In this document: positions 1-8,759 of the stretch, in pieces
How positions within the stretch are numbered: the stretch's first letter is position 1
Layout of the letters: every line of letters starts with the position of its first letter
NCBI RefSeq assembly: GCF_000380165.1
Contig: NZ_KB904669.1
Span: 124,185-188,184, forward strand
DNA from: Wenjunlia vitaminophila DSM 41686
Lineage (GTDB): Bacteria; Actinomycetota; Actinomycetes; Streptomycetales; Streptomycetaceae
Reading direction: 5' to 3'
Length of the DNA: 64,000 nucleotides
Position numbers and translations under genes: made by a program
The notes under the pieces: generated by a model
What the model was told of the DNA's origin: nothing
Databases searched by the model: none
What the model saw: the letters and a program-made list of their open reading frames with translations, nothing else

Positions 1-414
1 CCACTGCGCTACTTCGAGACGATGTTCGCGGCACTGAATGCCGAGGACCCTGAGCGGATCAGGCTCTACCTGGCCCGCCACCAGGGCGACCTGGTCGCCG
101 CCACCATCCTGGTCCGCGTCGGCGCCCACGCGGTGTACGCCTACGGTGCCTCCTCCACCGAGAAGCGCGAGGTGCGCGGCTCCAACGCCTGCCAGTGGGC
201 GATGATCCGGGACTCGCTGGCGGCCCGCTGCGACGTCTATGACCTGCGTGGCATCACCCCCACCCTCGACTCCGACGACCCGCACGTCGGGCTGATCCAG
301 TTCAAGGCCGGCACCGGCGGTCAGGCGGTGCGGTACGTCGGCGAATGGGACCTGCCGCTGCGGCCGATGGTCTACCGGGCCTTCGACCTCTACATGAAGC
401 GGCGCGGGCGATGA
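1..414 (+). CDS. vanK: FemX/VanK-type peptidoglycan aminoacyltransferase, C-terminal part (cut by window edge)
   Basis: Only the last 137 residues are present; the frame is open to base 1 and stops at 412-414. The visible part is the C-terminal GNAT-like fold of the FemAB family, which transfers amino acids from aminoacyl-tRNA to the peptidoglycan stem. It aligns along its whole length with the complete FemX at 10924-12042: both share a YGASS/YGASA turn, a KREVR segment, YDLRGI and GLIQFK. It converges with murF (7-base gap) and sits beside vanHAX. In Streptomyces coelicolor the FemX-like enzyme of the van cluster is VanK, which adds the branch residue to D-Lac-ended precursors while the housekeeping FemX prefers D-Ala-ended ones. 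The VanK name is therefore inferred from context; the family call is solid. Confidence 0.8.
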   Translation, partial: PLRYFETMFAALNAEDPERIRLYLARHQGDLVAATILVRVGAHAVYAYGASSTEKREVRGSNACQWAMIRDSLAARCDVYDLRGITPTLDSDDPHVGLIQFKAGTGGQAVRYVGEWDLPLRPMVYRAFDLYMKRRGR

Positions 415-421
415 ACCCGAC

Positions 422-1765
422 CTACGCGAGCGCGGCGGCCACTTCGTCGAGGCGCGCCCCGCGGGAGGCCTTGACGAGCACCACATCGCCGGCGGCCAGG
501 TGATTGCGCAGCCAGTCGACGGCCGCGTCGTTGTCGGCCGCCACCACCGCCTGCTCCCCCGCACCGTCGGCGACCGACAGGGCGGCCTCGCCGACCGCGA
601 CCACCACGTCGGCCCGGGAGGCGGCGTACTCCCCGACTGCGCGGTGCTCGGCCTCGCTGTCGTCGCCGAGCTCGAGCATCTCGCCGAGGACGGCGATGCG
701 GCGCCCGCCCTCGATCGCGGCCAGCGCGTCCAGGGCGGCGCGGGTTGAGTCGGGGTTGGCGTTGTAGGAGTCGTTGAGCAGCGTCGCGCCGCCGGCGAGG
801 TGGCGCAGCTCCATGCGCCACTTCGACAGCGAGGCGGTGGCCGGCATCGCCGCGGCCATGTCGAGGGGTACGCCGGCCGCCAGCCCCGCGGCCGCGGCAG
901 CCGACGCGTTGAGCGCCTGGTGGGCGCCCACGTGCGGCAGCGCGACGGGAGCCGAGGCGTCGGCGGTCCGCAGTGTGAAGGACGGCCGGCCGAGCCGGTC
1001 CAGAGCCAGGCCGTGCACCCGCACGTCGGCGTGGAACGCCCGGCCGAAGGTCAGCACCGGACCGTCGGTGAGCGAGCGCATCGCGGCCACCCGGGGATCG
1101 TCGGCGTTGAGTACGGCGGTGCCGCCGGGCGCCAGCCCCTGCACCAGTTCGCCCTTGGTCTTGGCGATGGCCGCTCGCGATCCGAACTCGCCGAGGTGGG
1201 CCTGGCCGACGTTGAGGACGACGGCGATGTCGGGCGCGACCAGGCCGGTGAGTTCGGCGATGTCGCCGACGTGGCGGGCTCCCATCTCGAGTACGAGGAA
1301 CCGGGTGGCCGCGTCGGCGCGCAGCATGGTGAGCGGCACACCGAGCTCGTTGTTGAACGAGCCGGCCGTGGCGATCGTCGGCCCTGTGCTCGACAACACG
1401 GCCGCCAGCAGGTCCTTGGTACTGGTCTTGCCCTGCGAACCGGTCAGCCCGACAACGGTCAGCCCGTCGCGCAGCCGGCCCACGACGTGGGCGGCGAGCG
1501 CCTGCAGCGCGGCCTGGGCGTCCTCGACGACGACGGTGGGCAGCGGCGTGGGCCGGGAGCCGAGCACGGCCACGGCGCCGGCCCGGCCTGCCTGCTCGGC
1601 GTAGTCGTGGCCGTCGACGTGCTCGCCGGTGAAGGCGACGAAGAGGCTGCCCTGTTCGGCCTGCCGGCCGTCGAGCACGGCCGGCGCGGTCACCGTCACG
1701 GAGCCGTCGCCCGAGATCGTCCCGTCGACGACCGCGGCGATCTCACCGAGGCTGAGCGGGATCAC
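422..1765 (-). CDS. murF: UDP-N-acetylmuramoyl-tripeptide--D-alanyl-D-alanine ligase (MurF), van-associated copy
   Basis: A cytoplasmic Mur ligase that adds the terminal dipeptide, or here probably D-Ala-D-Lac, to UDP-MurNAc-tripeptide using ATP. The N-terminal region reads [14 protein letters not shown], followed by the P-loop GSQGKTSTK, the central-domain [10 protein letters not shown] and NADDP segments, and a C-terminal domain with NDSYNANP. I chose GTG at 1765 because it gives the usual MurF N-terminus directly and has GAGG seven bases upstream; an in-frame ATG at 1837 would add 24 residues. The gene is divergent from vanHAX and convergent with the femX-like gene. MurF copies accompany vanHAX in some glycopeptide producers. 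The housekeeping murF normally lies in the dcw cluster, so this is probably a second copy, which is inference. Its codon use looks like the host's, unlike vanH. Confidence 0.88.
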   Translation of the reverse strand: MIPLSLGEIAAVVDGTISGDGSVTVTAPAVLDGRQAEQGSLFVAFTGEHVDGHDYAEQAGRAGAVAVLGSRPTPLPTVVVEDAQAALQALAAHVVGRLRDGLTVVGLTGSQGKTSTKDLLAAVLSSTGPTIATAGSFNNELGVPLTMLRADAATRFLVLEMGARHVGDIAELTGLVAPDIAVVLNVGQAHLGEFGSRAAIAKTKGELVQGLAPGGTAVLNADDPRVAAMRSLTDGPVLTFGRAFHADVRVHGLALDRLGRPSFTLRTADASAPVALPHVGAHQALNASAAAAAGLAAGVPLDMAAAMPATASLSKWRMELRHLAGGATLLNDSYNANPDSTRAALDALAAIEGGRRIAVLGEMLELGDDSEAEHRAVGEYAASRADVVVAVGEAALSVADGAGEQAVVAADNDAAVDWLRNHLAAGDVVLVKASRGARLDEVAAALA

Positions 1766-1856
1766 GCCGAGGCCTCGCGGGTCTCGGAGAACGGGTGCGG
1801 GAAACGCGGGATCTGATGGGCCGATCAACATAGTCATGTGCTCGACGCTACCGGCC

Positions 1857-1903
1857 TGTTGCATATCGTCGGCGTATCGAAAACCGCATACGCTCCTGCA
1901 ACA
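1857..1903. promoter_or_regulatory. Candidate operator/promoter region between murF and vanH (nested inverted repeats)
   Basis: TGTTGCA at 1857-1863 is mirrored by TGCAACA at 1897-1903, and inside it GCGTAT at 1872-1877 is mirrored by ATACGC at 1888-1893. The two repeats have slightly different centres. Three related GCATAT/GCGTAT/GCATAC words recur at 1861, 1872 and 1886. This lies in the 160-base gap between the two divergent start codons and is a reasonable binding region for a VanR-type response regulator; that function is inferred from position only. Confidence 0.4.
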
Positions 1904-1925
1904 TCCCGTCACCTTGACTGTCGGC

Positions 1926-2966
1926 ATGGCCTACAGCGAACCAGCCCGAAAAGCGGCCGACCGCCCCCGATCGCCGGCGAACTCGTCCTCCTCGGCCGCC
2001 CCGGCAACGGGTATCACTGTCTACGGATGCGGGCAGGACGAGGCCGCTCTGTTCCGGGAGATGGCACCCCGCTTCGGCGTCACAGTCACCATCACGGATG
2101 CGGCGGTATCCGAAGCCAATACCGGACTGGCCTCCGGAAATCGGTGCATCAGCGTAGGTCATAAGACCCGGATCACCAATCCCGCACTTCTCGCCCTCAG
2201 CCGAGCCGGCGTCACGTACATCTCCACACGGAGCATCGGCTGCAACCACATCGATGTGGAATACGCGGCTAGCGTCGGAATCTCCGTCGAAAATATCGCC
2301 TACTCACCCGACAGTGTGGCCGACTACACACTGATGCTGATGCTGATGGCGGTACGGAACGCGAAAGCCACTGTGCGCCGCTCGGACCGCCACGACTACC
2401 GGCTGAACGAGGTGCGCGGAAAAGAACTGCGCGATCTGACCATCGGGGTCGTCGGAACAGGACGCATCGGCACGGCGGTCGTGGAAAGGCTGCGGGGTTT
2501 CGGCGGTCGAATACTTGCCTGTGACCGTCGCCCCAAGACGGCTGCCGACTACGTTTCCCTCGATGAGTTGCTGCGGCTGAGCGACATCGTGACGCTCCAC
2601 GCGCCGCTCACCACGGATACGCATCATCTCCTTGGCCGTCAACGGATCGAGCAGATGAAACACGGCGCTTTCATCATCAATACCGGACGCGGTTCCCTGA
2701 TCGACACCGAGGCCCTCGTTTCGGCGCTGGAAAACGGCCGATTGGGCGGTGCGGCGCTGGATGTGATCGAAGGAGAAGAAGGCATCTTCTACGCCGACTG
2801 CCGCAACAAGCGCATCGAAAGCAAAGCGTTGCTGCGGCTGCAGGAGATGCCGAACGTGCTCATAACTCCGCACACCGCGTATTACACGGACCACGCCCTG
2901 AGCGACACGGTCGAAAACTCCATGGCCAACTGCCTGAAATTCGAAAGAAGGAATCAGCATGGCTAG
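1926..2966 (+). CDS. vanH: D-lactate dehydrogenase VanH
   Basis: VanH reduces pyruvate to D-lactate, the substrate VanA uses to make D-Ala-D-Lac. The 346-residue protein has the D-2-hydroxyacid dehydrogenase layout: N-terminal catalytic half beginning [12 protein letters not shown], the NAD-binding motif GVVGTGRIG, and the catalytic trio in TGRGS (Arg), VIEGEEG (Glu) and TPHTAYY (His). The ATG at 1926 is the only sensible start, although the Shine-Dalgarno sequence is weak and about 30 extra Ser/Ala-rich residues precede the domain. Its stop overlaps the start of vanA by eight bases. Base composition differs from the neighbours: 2641-2700 has 32 G/C of 60, whereas 7501-7560 in the nearby MATE gene has 47 of 60. 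This is consistent with horizontal acquisition of vanHAX. Confidence 0.95.
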   Translation: MAYSEPARKAADRPRSPANSSSSAAPATGITVYGCGQDEAALFREMAPRFGVTVTITDAAVSEANTGLASGNRCISVGHKTRITNPALLALSRAGVTYISTRSIGCNHIDVEYAASVGISVENIAYSPDSVADYTLMLMLMAVRNAKATVRRSDRHDYRLNEVRGKELRDLTIGVVGTGRIGTAVVERLRGFGGRILACDRRPKTAADYVSLDELLRLSDIVTLHAPLTTDTHHLLGRQRIEQMKHGAFIINTGRGSLIDTEALVSALENGRLGGAALDVIEGEEGIFYADCRNKRIESKALLRLQEMPNVLITPHTAYYTDHALSDTVENSMANCLKFERRNQHG

Positions 2967-3999
2967 ACTGAAGGTCGGAATCATATTCGGCGGCTGCTCC
3001 GAGGAGCACCCTGTCTCCGTCAAGTCCGCGCGCGAGGTCGCGCGGAATCTCGACGTCGAGAAGTACGAGCCGTTCTACATCGGGATCACGCAGGGCGGTG
3101 ACTGGAGGCTCTGCGACGGGCCTGACACGGACTGGGAGAAGGGCAACTACCGCCCGGCCGTGCTGTCACCGGACCGGAGCGTCCGCGGACTGCTCGTCCT
3201 GGACCAGGGGCGGTACGAGACGATCGCCCTGGATGTTGTGCTGCCGGTGCTGCACGGCAAGCTCGGCGAGGACGGCGCGATACAGGGTCTCCTCGAGCTC
3301 TCCGGCATCCCCTACATCGGCTGCGACATCCAGAGTTCCGCGCTGTGCATGGACAAGTCCCTCGCCTACCTCGTCGCCGGAAGCGCGGGAATCGCCACGC
3401 CGAATTTCTGGACCGTCACGGCGGACAAGAACATCGATCCCGACCGGATCACCTTTCCCGTCTTCGTGAAGCCGGCCCGTTCGGGGTCGTCCTTCGGCGT
3501 CAGCAAGGTTTCCCGGAAGGAAGAACTGCTCAGTGCGGTGGAAACCGCCCGGCAGTACGACTCGAAGGTGCTGATCGAAGAGGCCGTCGCCGGCAGCGAG
3601 ATCGGATGCGCCATCCTCGGGAACGAGCTGGACCTGATCGCGGGACAGGTGGACCGCATCGCACTCTCCCACGGCTTCTTCAGGATCCATCAGGAGGACC
3701 GGCCCGAGACCGGATCCGACAACTCCGTAGCCATCGTTCCCGCCGACATTCCGGAAGAGTCGCGATCGCTCGTCCAGGAGAAGGCGAAGGCCGTCTACCG
3801 CGTCCTGGGATGCCGGGGACTGGCGCGAGTGGACATGTTCCTCAAGGAGGATGGCGAAGTGGTCCTCAACGAAGTCAATACTTTTCCCGGTATGACCTCG
3901 TACAGCCGTTATCCGAGGATGATGGCGGCCGCGGATCTGCCGCTCGCCGAAGTGATCGCCCGGCTGGTGTCGCTGGCACTGACGGGGAAGCTCCGATGA
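2959..3999 (+). CDS. vanA: D-alanine--D-lactate ligase VanA
   Basis: An ATP-grasp ligase of 346 residues that joins D-Ala to D-Lac, giving the depsipeptide that replaces D-Ala-D-Ala and lowers glycopeptide affinity. It opens with GIIFGGCSEEHPVSVKSA. The omega loop reads SHGFFRIHQE, and its His is codon 244 (bases 3688-3690), the same number as the lactate-selecting His244 of enterococcal VanA. Further on are CRGLARVDMF and NEVNTFPGMTSYSRYPRMM, with the magnesium-binding Glu/Asn. Ordinary Ddl ligases have Tyr rather than this His in the loop, so a D-Lac role is well supported. It is translationally coupled at both ends: ATG inside the end of vanH, and its TGA overlapping the vanX start (ATGA). 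Confidence 0.96.
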   Translation: MARLKVGIIFGGCSEEHPVSVKSAREVARNLDVEKYEPFYIGITQGGDWRLCDGPDTDWEKGNYRPAVLSPDRSVRGLLVLDQGRYETIALDVVLPVLHGKLGEDGAIQGLLELSGIPYIGCDIQSSALCMDKSLAYLVAGSAGIATPNFWTVTADKNIDPDRITFPVFVKPARSGSSFGVSKVSRKEELLSAVETARQYDSKVLIEEAVAGSEIGCAILGNELDLIAGQVDRIALSHGFFRIHQEDRPETGSDNSVAIVPADIPEESRSLVQEKAKAVYRVLGCRGLARVDMFLKEDGEVVLNEVNTFPGMTSYSRYPRMMAAADLPLAEVIARLVSLALTGKLR

Positions 4000-4604
4000 A
4001 CAAGGACTTCGCCTTCGTGGACGAGCTCGTCCCCGGAATACGCTGGGACGCCAAGTACGCCACCTGGGACAATTTCACCGGCAAGCCGGTGGACGGCTAC
4101 CTGGCGAATCGCATCGTCGGCACGAAAGCCTTGTGCGCGGCTCTGGAGAAGGTGCAGAAAAAGGCCCGGTCCATCGGCTTCGGCCTGCTGCTCTGGGACG
4201 GCTACCGCCCGCAACGCGCCGTGGACTGCTTCGTGCGCTGGTCGCAACAGCCGGAGGACGGCCTGACGAAGCCACGGCACTATCCGAACATCGACAGATC
4301 CGACATGTTCGAGATGGGATACGTGGCCACCAAGTCGGGCCACAGTCGGGGCAGCACCGTGGACATGACGCTGTATCACCTGGATACCCGCGAACTTGCC
4401 TCCATGGGTGGTGGTCACGACCTGATGGATTCCCTCTCCCATCATGGGGCAACGGGGATCGGGCAGGTCGAAGCGCGAAACCGGGAACACCTGCGTTCCA
4501 TCATGGAAGGCTGCGGTTTCAGCTCGTACGAGTGCGAGTGGTGGCACTACACACTGAACGACGAACCTTATCCGGACACCTACTTCGATTTTCCCATCAC
4601 GTAG
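3996..4604 (+). CDS. vanX: D-alanyl-D-alanine dipeptidase VanX
   Basis: A zinc dipeptidase of 202 residues that hydrolyses free D-Ala-D-Ala so that only D-Ala-D-Lac reaches MurF. The zinc ligands are all present at the family numbering: His116 and Asp123 in the SGHSRGSTVD motif and His184 in EWWHY. The catalytic base Glu181 and the transition-state Arg71 (in DGYRPQR) are also there. The ATG overlaps the vanA stop by four bases and is preceded by GGGGAAG. No signal peptide is seen, as expected for a cytoplasmic VanX. With vanH and vanA it forms the minimal resistance operon; it converges on dnaB across a gap that contains hairpins. Confidence 0.96.
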   Translation: MNKDFAFVDELVPGIRWDAKYATWDNFTGKPVDGYLANRIVGTKALCAALEKVQKKARSIGFGLLLWDGYRPQRAVDCFVRWSQQPEDGLTKPRHYPNIDRSDMFEMGYVATKSGHSRGSTVDMTLYHLDTRELASMGGGHDLMDSLSHHGATGIGQVEARNREHLRSIMEGCGFSSYECEWWHYTLNDEPYPDTYFDFPIT

Positions 4605-4685
4605 TTGGGGTCCCGGTAGTACTCGCTGAAAAAACAACGGAGTAGCCCCTGACCTGGCCCGTTGCTGTGGAGCCGGTGGCTCGTT

Positions 4686-4740
4686 GGGGATTTCCATCCC
4701 CGTGTCCTATTGGCCACGCAGTGGCCATCGCTGATGGAAA
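4686..4740. terminator. Probable bidirectional terminator between vanX and dnaB
   Basis: Two hairpins share this stretch. GGGGAT (4686-4691) pairs with ATCCCC (4696-4701) over a four-base loop. TGGCCAC (4711-4717) pairs with GTGGCCA (4721-4727) over a three-base loop, and that hairpin is enclosed by TTTCCATC (4691-4698) and GATGGAAA (4733-4740). It lies in the 172-base gap where the two genes end face to face. No U-tract is present, as is common in actinomycetes. Confidence 0.55.
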
Positions 4741-4776
4741 GTGGCCACGGAATCTGGAAACCTACAACACGGCCGC

Positions 4777-6249
4777 TCACGTCTGCGCCATGTCCACGAA
4801 GCGGGAGTAGTGCCCCTGGAACGCCACGGTGATGGTGGCGGTGGGGCCGTTGCGGTGCTTGGCGACGATCAGGTCGGCCTCGCCGGCGCGGGGTGACTCC
4901 TTCTCGTAGGCGTCCTCGCGGTGCAGCAGGATGACCACGTCGGCGTCCTGCTCGATGGAGCCGGACTCGCGCAGGTCGGAGACCATCGGCTTCTTGTCGG
5001 TGCGCTGCTCGGGACCACGGTTGAGCTGGGACAGGGCGATGACCGGCACCTCGAGCTCCTTGGCGAGCAGCTTCAGGCTCCGGGACATCTCCGACACCTC
5101 CTGCTGGCGGCTCTCCGCCCGCCGGGAGCCGCCGCTCTGCATGAGCTGGAGGTAGTCGATGACGACCATCCGCAGGTCGTTGCGCTGTTTGAGCCGCCGG
5201 CACTTGGCCCGGATCTCCATCATGGTCAGGTTCGGCGAGTCGTCGATGTACAGCGGTGCCTGGGTCACCTCGGGCATCCGCCGGGCCAGCCGGGTCCAGT
5301 CGTCATCGGTCATGCTCCCGGACCGCATGTGGTGCAGGGCCACCCGGGCCTCCGCGGAGAGCAGCCGCATCGCGATCTCGTTGCGCCCCATCTCCAGCGA
5401 GAAGATGACGCTGGGCATGGAGTGCCGGATCGAGCAGGCCCGGGCGAAGTCGAGCGCCAGGGTGGACTTGCCCATCGCCGGCCGGGCGGCGACCACGATC
5501 ATCTGCCCCGGGTGCAGGCCGTTGGTGAGCGAGTCCAGGTCGGTGAAGCCCGTGGGCACCCCGGACATCTGGCCGCTGCGGGAGCCGATGGCCTCGATCT
5601 CGTCGAGCGCGCCCTCCATGATGTCGGCCAGCGGGGCGTAGTCCTCCGAGGTGCGTTGCTCGGTGACGGCGTAGATCTCGGCCTGGGCGGAGTTGACGAT
5701 CTCGTCGACGTCCCCGTCCGCCGCGTACCCCATCTGGGTGATGCGGGTGCCGGCCTCGACCAGGCGCCGCAGGACGGCCCGTTCGTGGACGATCTCGGCG
5801 TAGTACTGGGCGTTGGCGGCGGTGGGGACCGAGGAGACCAGGGTGTGCAGGTAGGAGGGACCGCCGACGCGGGTGATCTCGCCGCGTTTGACCAGCTCTG
5901 CGGCGACGGTGATCGGGTCGGCGGGCTCTCCCCGGCCGTAGAGGTCGAGGATCGCGGAGTAGATCGTCTCGTGGGCGGGACGGTAGAAGTCGCTGCCCTT
6001 GATGACCTCGACCACGTCGGCGATGGCGTCCTTGGACAGCAGCATGCCGCCGAGGACGGACTGTTCGGCGTCGATGTCCTGCGGGGGGACGCGTTCGAAG
6101 GCCCCGGGACCCGGGGCGGGCCGGCTCTCGGAGCGGAAGCGCGGGGAGGGCAGGGAGCCGAGCTCCTCCTCCGGGGGCGGCTCGTCCGGCCAGTGGTCGT
6201 CCGGTGGGGGGGTGCCACCGCCCGCTCCACCGTGCCCGGCACGAGTCAC
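4777..6249 (-). CDS. dnaB: Replicative DNA helicase DnaB
   Basis: The hexameric 5'-3' helicase that unwinds the chromosome at the fork and recruits primase. The protein has 490 residues: a Pro/Gly-rich N-terminal extension, the DnaB N-domain beginning PPQDIDAEQSVLGG, and a RecA-like C-domain with Walker A AARPAMGKST, Walker B VVIDYLQLM, and the QLNRGPEQR and DLRESGSIEQDAD motifs. No intein interrupts it, although dnaB is a common intein site in actinobacteria. The GTG at 6249 was chosen because GGGGAGGAG lies about nine bases upstream. The upstream region carries a cluster of DnaA boxes, which could tie expression to the initiator. Confidence 0.96.
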   Translation of the reverse strand: MTRAGHGGAGGGTPPPDDHWPDEPPPEEELGSLPSPRFRSESRPAPGPGAFERVPPQDIDAEQSVLGGMLLSKDAIADVVEVIKGSDFYRPAHETIYSAILDLYGRGEPADPITVAAELVKRGEITRVGGPSYLHTLVSSVPTAANAQYYAEIVHERAVLRRLVEAGTRITQMGYAADGDVDEIVNSAQAEIYAVTEQRTSEDYAPLADIMEGALDEIEAIGSRSGQMSGVPTGFTDLDSLTNGLHPGQMIVVAARPAMGKSTLALDFARACSIRHSMPSVIFSLEMGRNEIAMRLLSAEARVALHHMRSGSMTDDDWTRLARRMPEVTQAPLYIDDSPNLTMMEIRAKCRRLKQRNDLRMVVIDYLQLMQSGGSRRAESRQQEVSEMSRSLKLLAKELEVPVIALSQLNRGPEQRTDKKPMVSDLRESGSIEQDADVVILLHREDAYEKESPRAGEADLIVAKHRNGPTATITVAFQGHYSRFVDMAQT

Positions 6250-6415
6250 CCGGCCATCTCCTCCCCGTCCGCGCGGCGAACCACGTACCGGACTGCGCCC
6301 CTCTTTCTTACGGCACGGCTCGGACACCACGGGCGCCGTCCGCCTTCGGCGCGTCGGTTCCAGGACAGCGCGCAGCGGCCCACGCTAAGGCCCTCAGCAC
6401 CGTCAGCCAAGATGG

Positions 6416-6504
6416 TTATCCACAGGCCATGTGGATGACAGCGGCAACTCTGTGGAGAACTCGCCCCAACCTGTGCACAAGGCGGGGGAAGACTCTGTGG
6501 ACAA
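6416..6504. promoter_or_regulatory. DnaA-box cluster upstream of dnaB
   Basis: Two exact boxes are present, TTATCCACA at 6416-6424 and TGTGGACAA (TTGTCCACA on the other strand) at 6496-6504. Three one-mismatch boxes lie between them: TGTGGATGA at 6430, TGTGGAGAA at 6451 and TGTGCACAA at 6472. A further near-match, TGTGGACGA, is at 6670. The 456-base gap between dnaB and the MATE gene holds no supportable gene. DnaA binding here is inferred from the motifs. Confidence 0.65.
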
Positions 6505-6705
6505 CCCTTCGAAGATGACTTGATCAAGCGACTGACCTGCTGGTTTTCCATCCACCGGCTGTGTACGAGAAAAACTTCTCCCTGGGGAGCAAGATCGCGA
6601 CAAACGGTGCGCGCGCCGTCACCAGAACGACACCAAAGTAATAGTCACCAATGAATTCTGTCTCTTACCTGTGGACGACCGCCCCGAGCCGACTACCGTG
6701 GGTGG

Positions 6706-8145
6706 ATGTCCCCTGCCGCAACGACCCCAGGCCCCCCAGGTCCGCGCGAACGTCGGCACGACCACCCCTCCTCCGACAGCGCCCGTCCCCCGGACGGAGG
6801 CGGCCCCACCGGCCCCGCTCCGACGGGTCCCGCCCGGGCCCGTGGCCATGACCGGGAGATCATCGCCCTGGCCGTCCCCGCCTTCGGAGCGCTGGTCGCC
6901 GAGCCGCTGTTCGTGATGGTCGACTCGGCCATCGTCGGTCATCTGGGCACTCCACAGCTTGCCGGATTCGGTGTCGCCGCAGCGCTGTTGACCACCGCCG
7001 TCGGCCTCTTCATCTTCCTCGCCTACGCCACCACCGCCGCGGTGGCCCGCCGGATGGGCGCCGGAGACCTGCGGTCCGCCATCCGGCAGGGCATCGACGG
7101 CCTGTGGCTGGCCGCGCTGCTCGGCGCACTGGTGATCGCGGTGACCCTGCCCACCGCGCCGGCGCTGGTTGACGCCTTCGGCGCCTCCTCCACCGCGGCC
7201 CCGCACGCCGTGACCTACCTGCGGATCAGCTCCCTGGGCATCCCGGCGATGCTGCTCGTCCTGGCCGCCACAGGAGTGCTGCGGGGGCTACAGGACACCC
7301 GCACCCCGCTGTACGTCGCCGTGGGCGGCTTCACCGCCAACGCCGGGCTCAACGCGGCACTGGTGTACGGAGCCGACCTGGGCATCGCCGGGTCGGCCTG
7401 GGGCACCGTCGCCGCCCAGTGGGGCATGGCCACCGCGTACGTGGTGGTCGTGGTCCGCGGGGCCCGGCGGCACGGCGCGCCGCTGCGACCCGAGCTCGCC
7501 GGCATCCGGGCCAGCGCCACCGCCGGTGTGCCGCTGCTGGTGCGCACCCTCAGCCTGCGCGCGGTGCTGCTGATCGCCACCGCCGTCGCCGCACACCTGG
7601 GCGACACCGAGGTGGCCGCGCACCAGATCGTCCTGACCCTGTGGAGCCTCCTGGCGTTCGCCCTGGACGCCATAGCCATCGCCGGGCAGGCCATCATCGG
7701 CCGCCACCTCGGCGCGGGCGACGCGGAGGGGGCGCGGGCGGTGTGCCGGCGCATGGTGCGCTGGGGCATCGTGTCGGGTGTCGTCCTCGGCGGACTGCTC
7801 CTGGCGGCGAGGCCGTTGCTCACCCCCCTGTACACGTCGGACGCCGAGGTCCGCGCGGAGCTCATGGCGGCGCTGCTGGTGGTGGCGCTGGCGGAACCGG
7901 TCTGCGGGATCGTCTTCGTCCTGGACGGGGTGCTGCTCGGCGCCGGGGACGGCCGCTACCTGGCCTGGGCGTCGCTGGGCACCCTGGCGGTGTTCCTGCC
8001 CGCGGCGCTGGCGGTGCCGGCGGTGGGCGGCGGACTCACCGCCCTGTGGTGGACGATGAACCTGTTCATGCTGGCCAGGCTCGCGTTCCTGTGGACCAGG
8101 GCCCGCTCGGGCCGTTGGGTGGTGACCGGGGCGGTCCGCGCCTGA
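6706..8145 (+). CDS. MATE-family efflux transporter (DinF-like)
   Basis: A polytopic inner-membrane protein of 479 residues that would export cationic compounds in exchange for sodium ions or protons. After a Pro/Gly-rich cytoplasmic start (about residues 1-48) come some twelve hydrophobic segments arranged as two similar halves. The first starts IALAVPAFGALVAEPLFVMVDSAIVGHLG, in which the AEP and DSAIVGHLG patterns are typical of the DinF branch of MATE proteins. The later half contains VAAHQIVLTLWSL, another conserved MATE element. The ATG at 6706 is used. The gene lies between dnaB and the rpsF-rplI operon, a place where Streptomyces also carries a MATE gene. The substrate cannot be told from sequence. 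Confidence 0.88.
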   Translation: MSPAATTPGPPGPRERRHDHPSSDSARPPDGGGPTGPAPTGPARARGHDREIIALAVPAFGALVAEPLFVMVDSAIVGHLGTPQLAGFGVAAALLTTAVGLFIFLAYATTAAVARRMGAGDLRSAIRQGIDGLWLAALLGALVIAVTLPTAPALVDAFGASSTAAPHAVTYLRISSLGIPAMLLVLAATGVLRGLQDTRTPLYVAVGGFTANAGLNAALVYGADLGIAGSAWGTVAAQWGMATAYVVVVVRGARRHGAPLRPELAGIRASATAGVPLLVRTLSLRAVLLIATAVAAHLGDTEVAAHQIVLTLWSLLAFALDAIAIAGQAIIGRHLGAGDAEGARAVCRRMVRWGIVSGVVLGGLLLAARPLLTPLYTSDAEVRAELMAALLVVALAEPVCGIVFVLDGVLLGAGDGRYLAWASLGTLAVFLPAALAVPAVGGGLTALWWTMNLFMLARLAFLWTRARSGRWVVTGAVRA

Positions 8146-8194
8146 GCGGAGGGCACCGCGGGGGAGGCCCAGGACGGGGAAAGGTGGGGACACG

Positions 8195-8238
8195 ACGCCG
8201 GGCCCGCGCTCCCGGTGAGGGGAACGCGGGCCCGGCGT
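8195..8238. terminator. Bidirectional terminator between MATE gene and rplI
   Basis: A perfect 14-base inverted repeat, 8195-8208 with 8225-8238, encloses a 16-base loop. It lies in the gap between two convergent genes, ending at 8145 on plus and 8296 on minus. Confidence 0.75.
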
Positions 8239-8295
8239 GCGGTTCGGGAACAGTCCCGGTGAGACGCGGAGCGGGAGGGCCCGCCCCTGGGTCCG

Positions 8296-8742
8296 TCAGG
8301 CCGCGGTGACCTCGATGTCGAGGGTGGCCGCGACCTCCGGGTGCAGCCGCACGGTGAAGCTGTGCGAGCCGACCGACTTGATCGGCGCGCTCAGCTCGAT
8401 GCGGCGCTTGTCCACCGCGGGGCCGTCGGCCTCCTTGATCGCCGCGGCGATGTCCGCCGGGGTGACCGAACCGAACAGCCGGCCGCTGTCGCCGGCCCGG
8501 GTGCGCAGCCGCACCTTGACCGCCTCCAGACGGGCCTTGACCGCGTTGGCGTCCTCGAGCGTCTGGATCTCCCGGACCCGACGGGCCCGGCGGATCTGCT
8601 CGACGTCCTTCTCGCCGCCCTTGGTCCAGCGGATCGCGAACCGGCGCGGGATCAGGTAGTTGCGCGCGTAACCGTCCTTGACCTCGACGATGTCGCCCGC
8701 GGCACCGAGGCCGCTGACCTCGTTGGTGAGGATGATCTTCAT
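8296..8742 (-). CDS. rplI: 50S ribosomal protein L9
   Basis: L9 has 148 residues, the normal length. The N-terminal RNA-binding domain reads [32 protein letters not shown], followed by the long connecting helix rich in Arg/Glu and the C-terminal domain beginning [15 protein letters not shown]. The ATG at 8742 has GAGAGGGGGA just upstream. It is the last gene of the rpsF-ssb-rpsR-rplI operon and ends before a strong hairpin. Confidence 0.98.
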   Translation of the reverse strand: MKIILTNEVSGLGAAGDIVEVKDGYARNYLIPRRFAIRWTKGGEKDVEQIRRARRVREIQTLEDANAVKARLEAVKVRLRTRAGDSGRLFGSVTPADIAAAIKEADGPAVDKRRIELSAPIKSVGSHSFTVRLHPEVAATLDIEVTAA

Positions 8743-8759
8743 GCCTTGGTCCCCCTCTC

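Noticed and set aside
4777-6249. Intein in dnaB
   Set aside because: The helicase domain is continuous through Walker A and B; length is normal apart from the N-terminal extension. The same holds for gyrA and gyrB.
4921-6438. Long plus-strand frame opposite dnaB
   Set aside because: Antisense artefact of codon bias; DnaB on the minus strand has all motifs.
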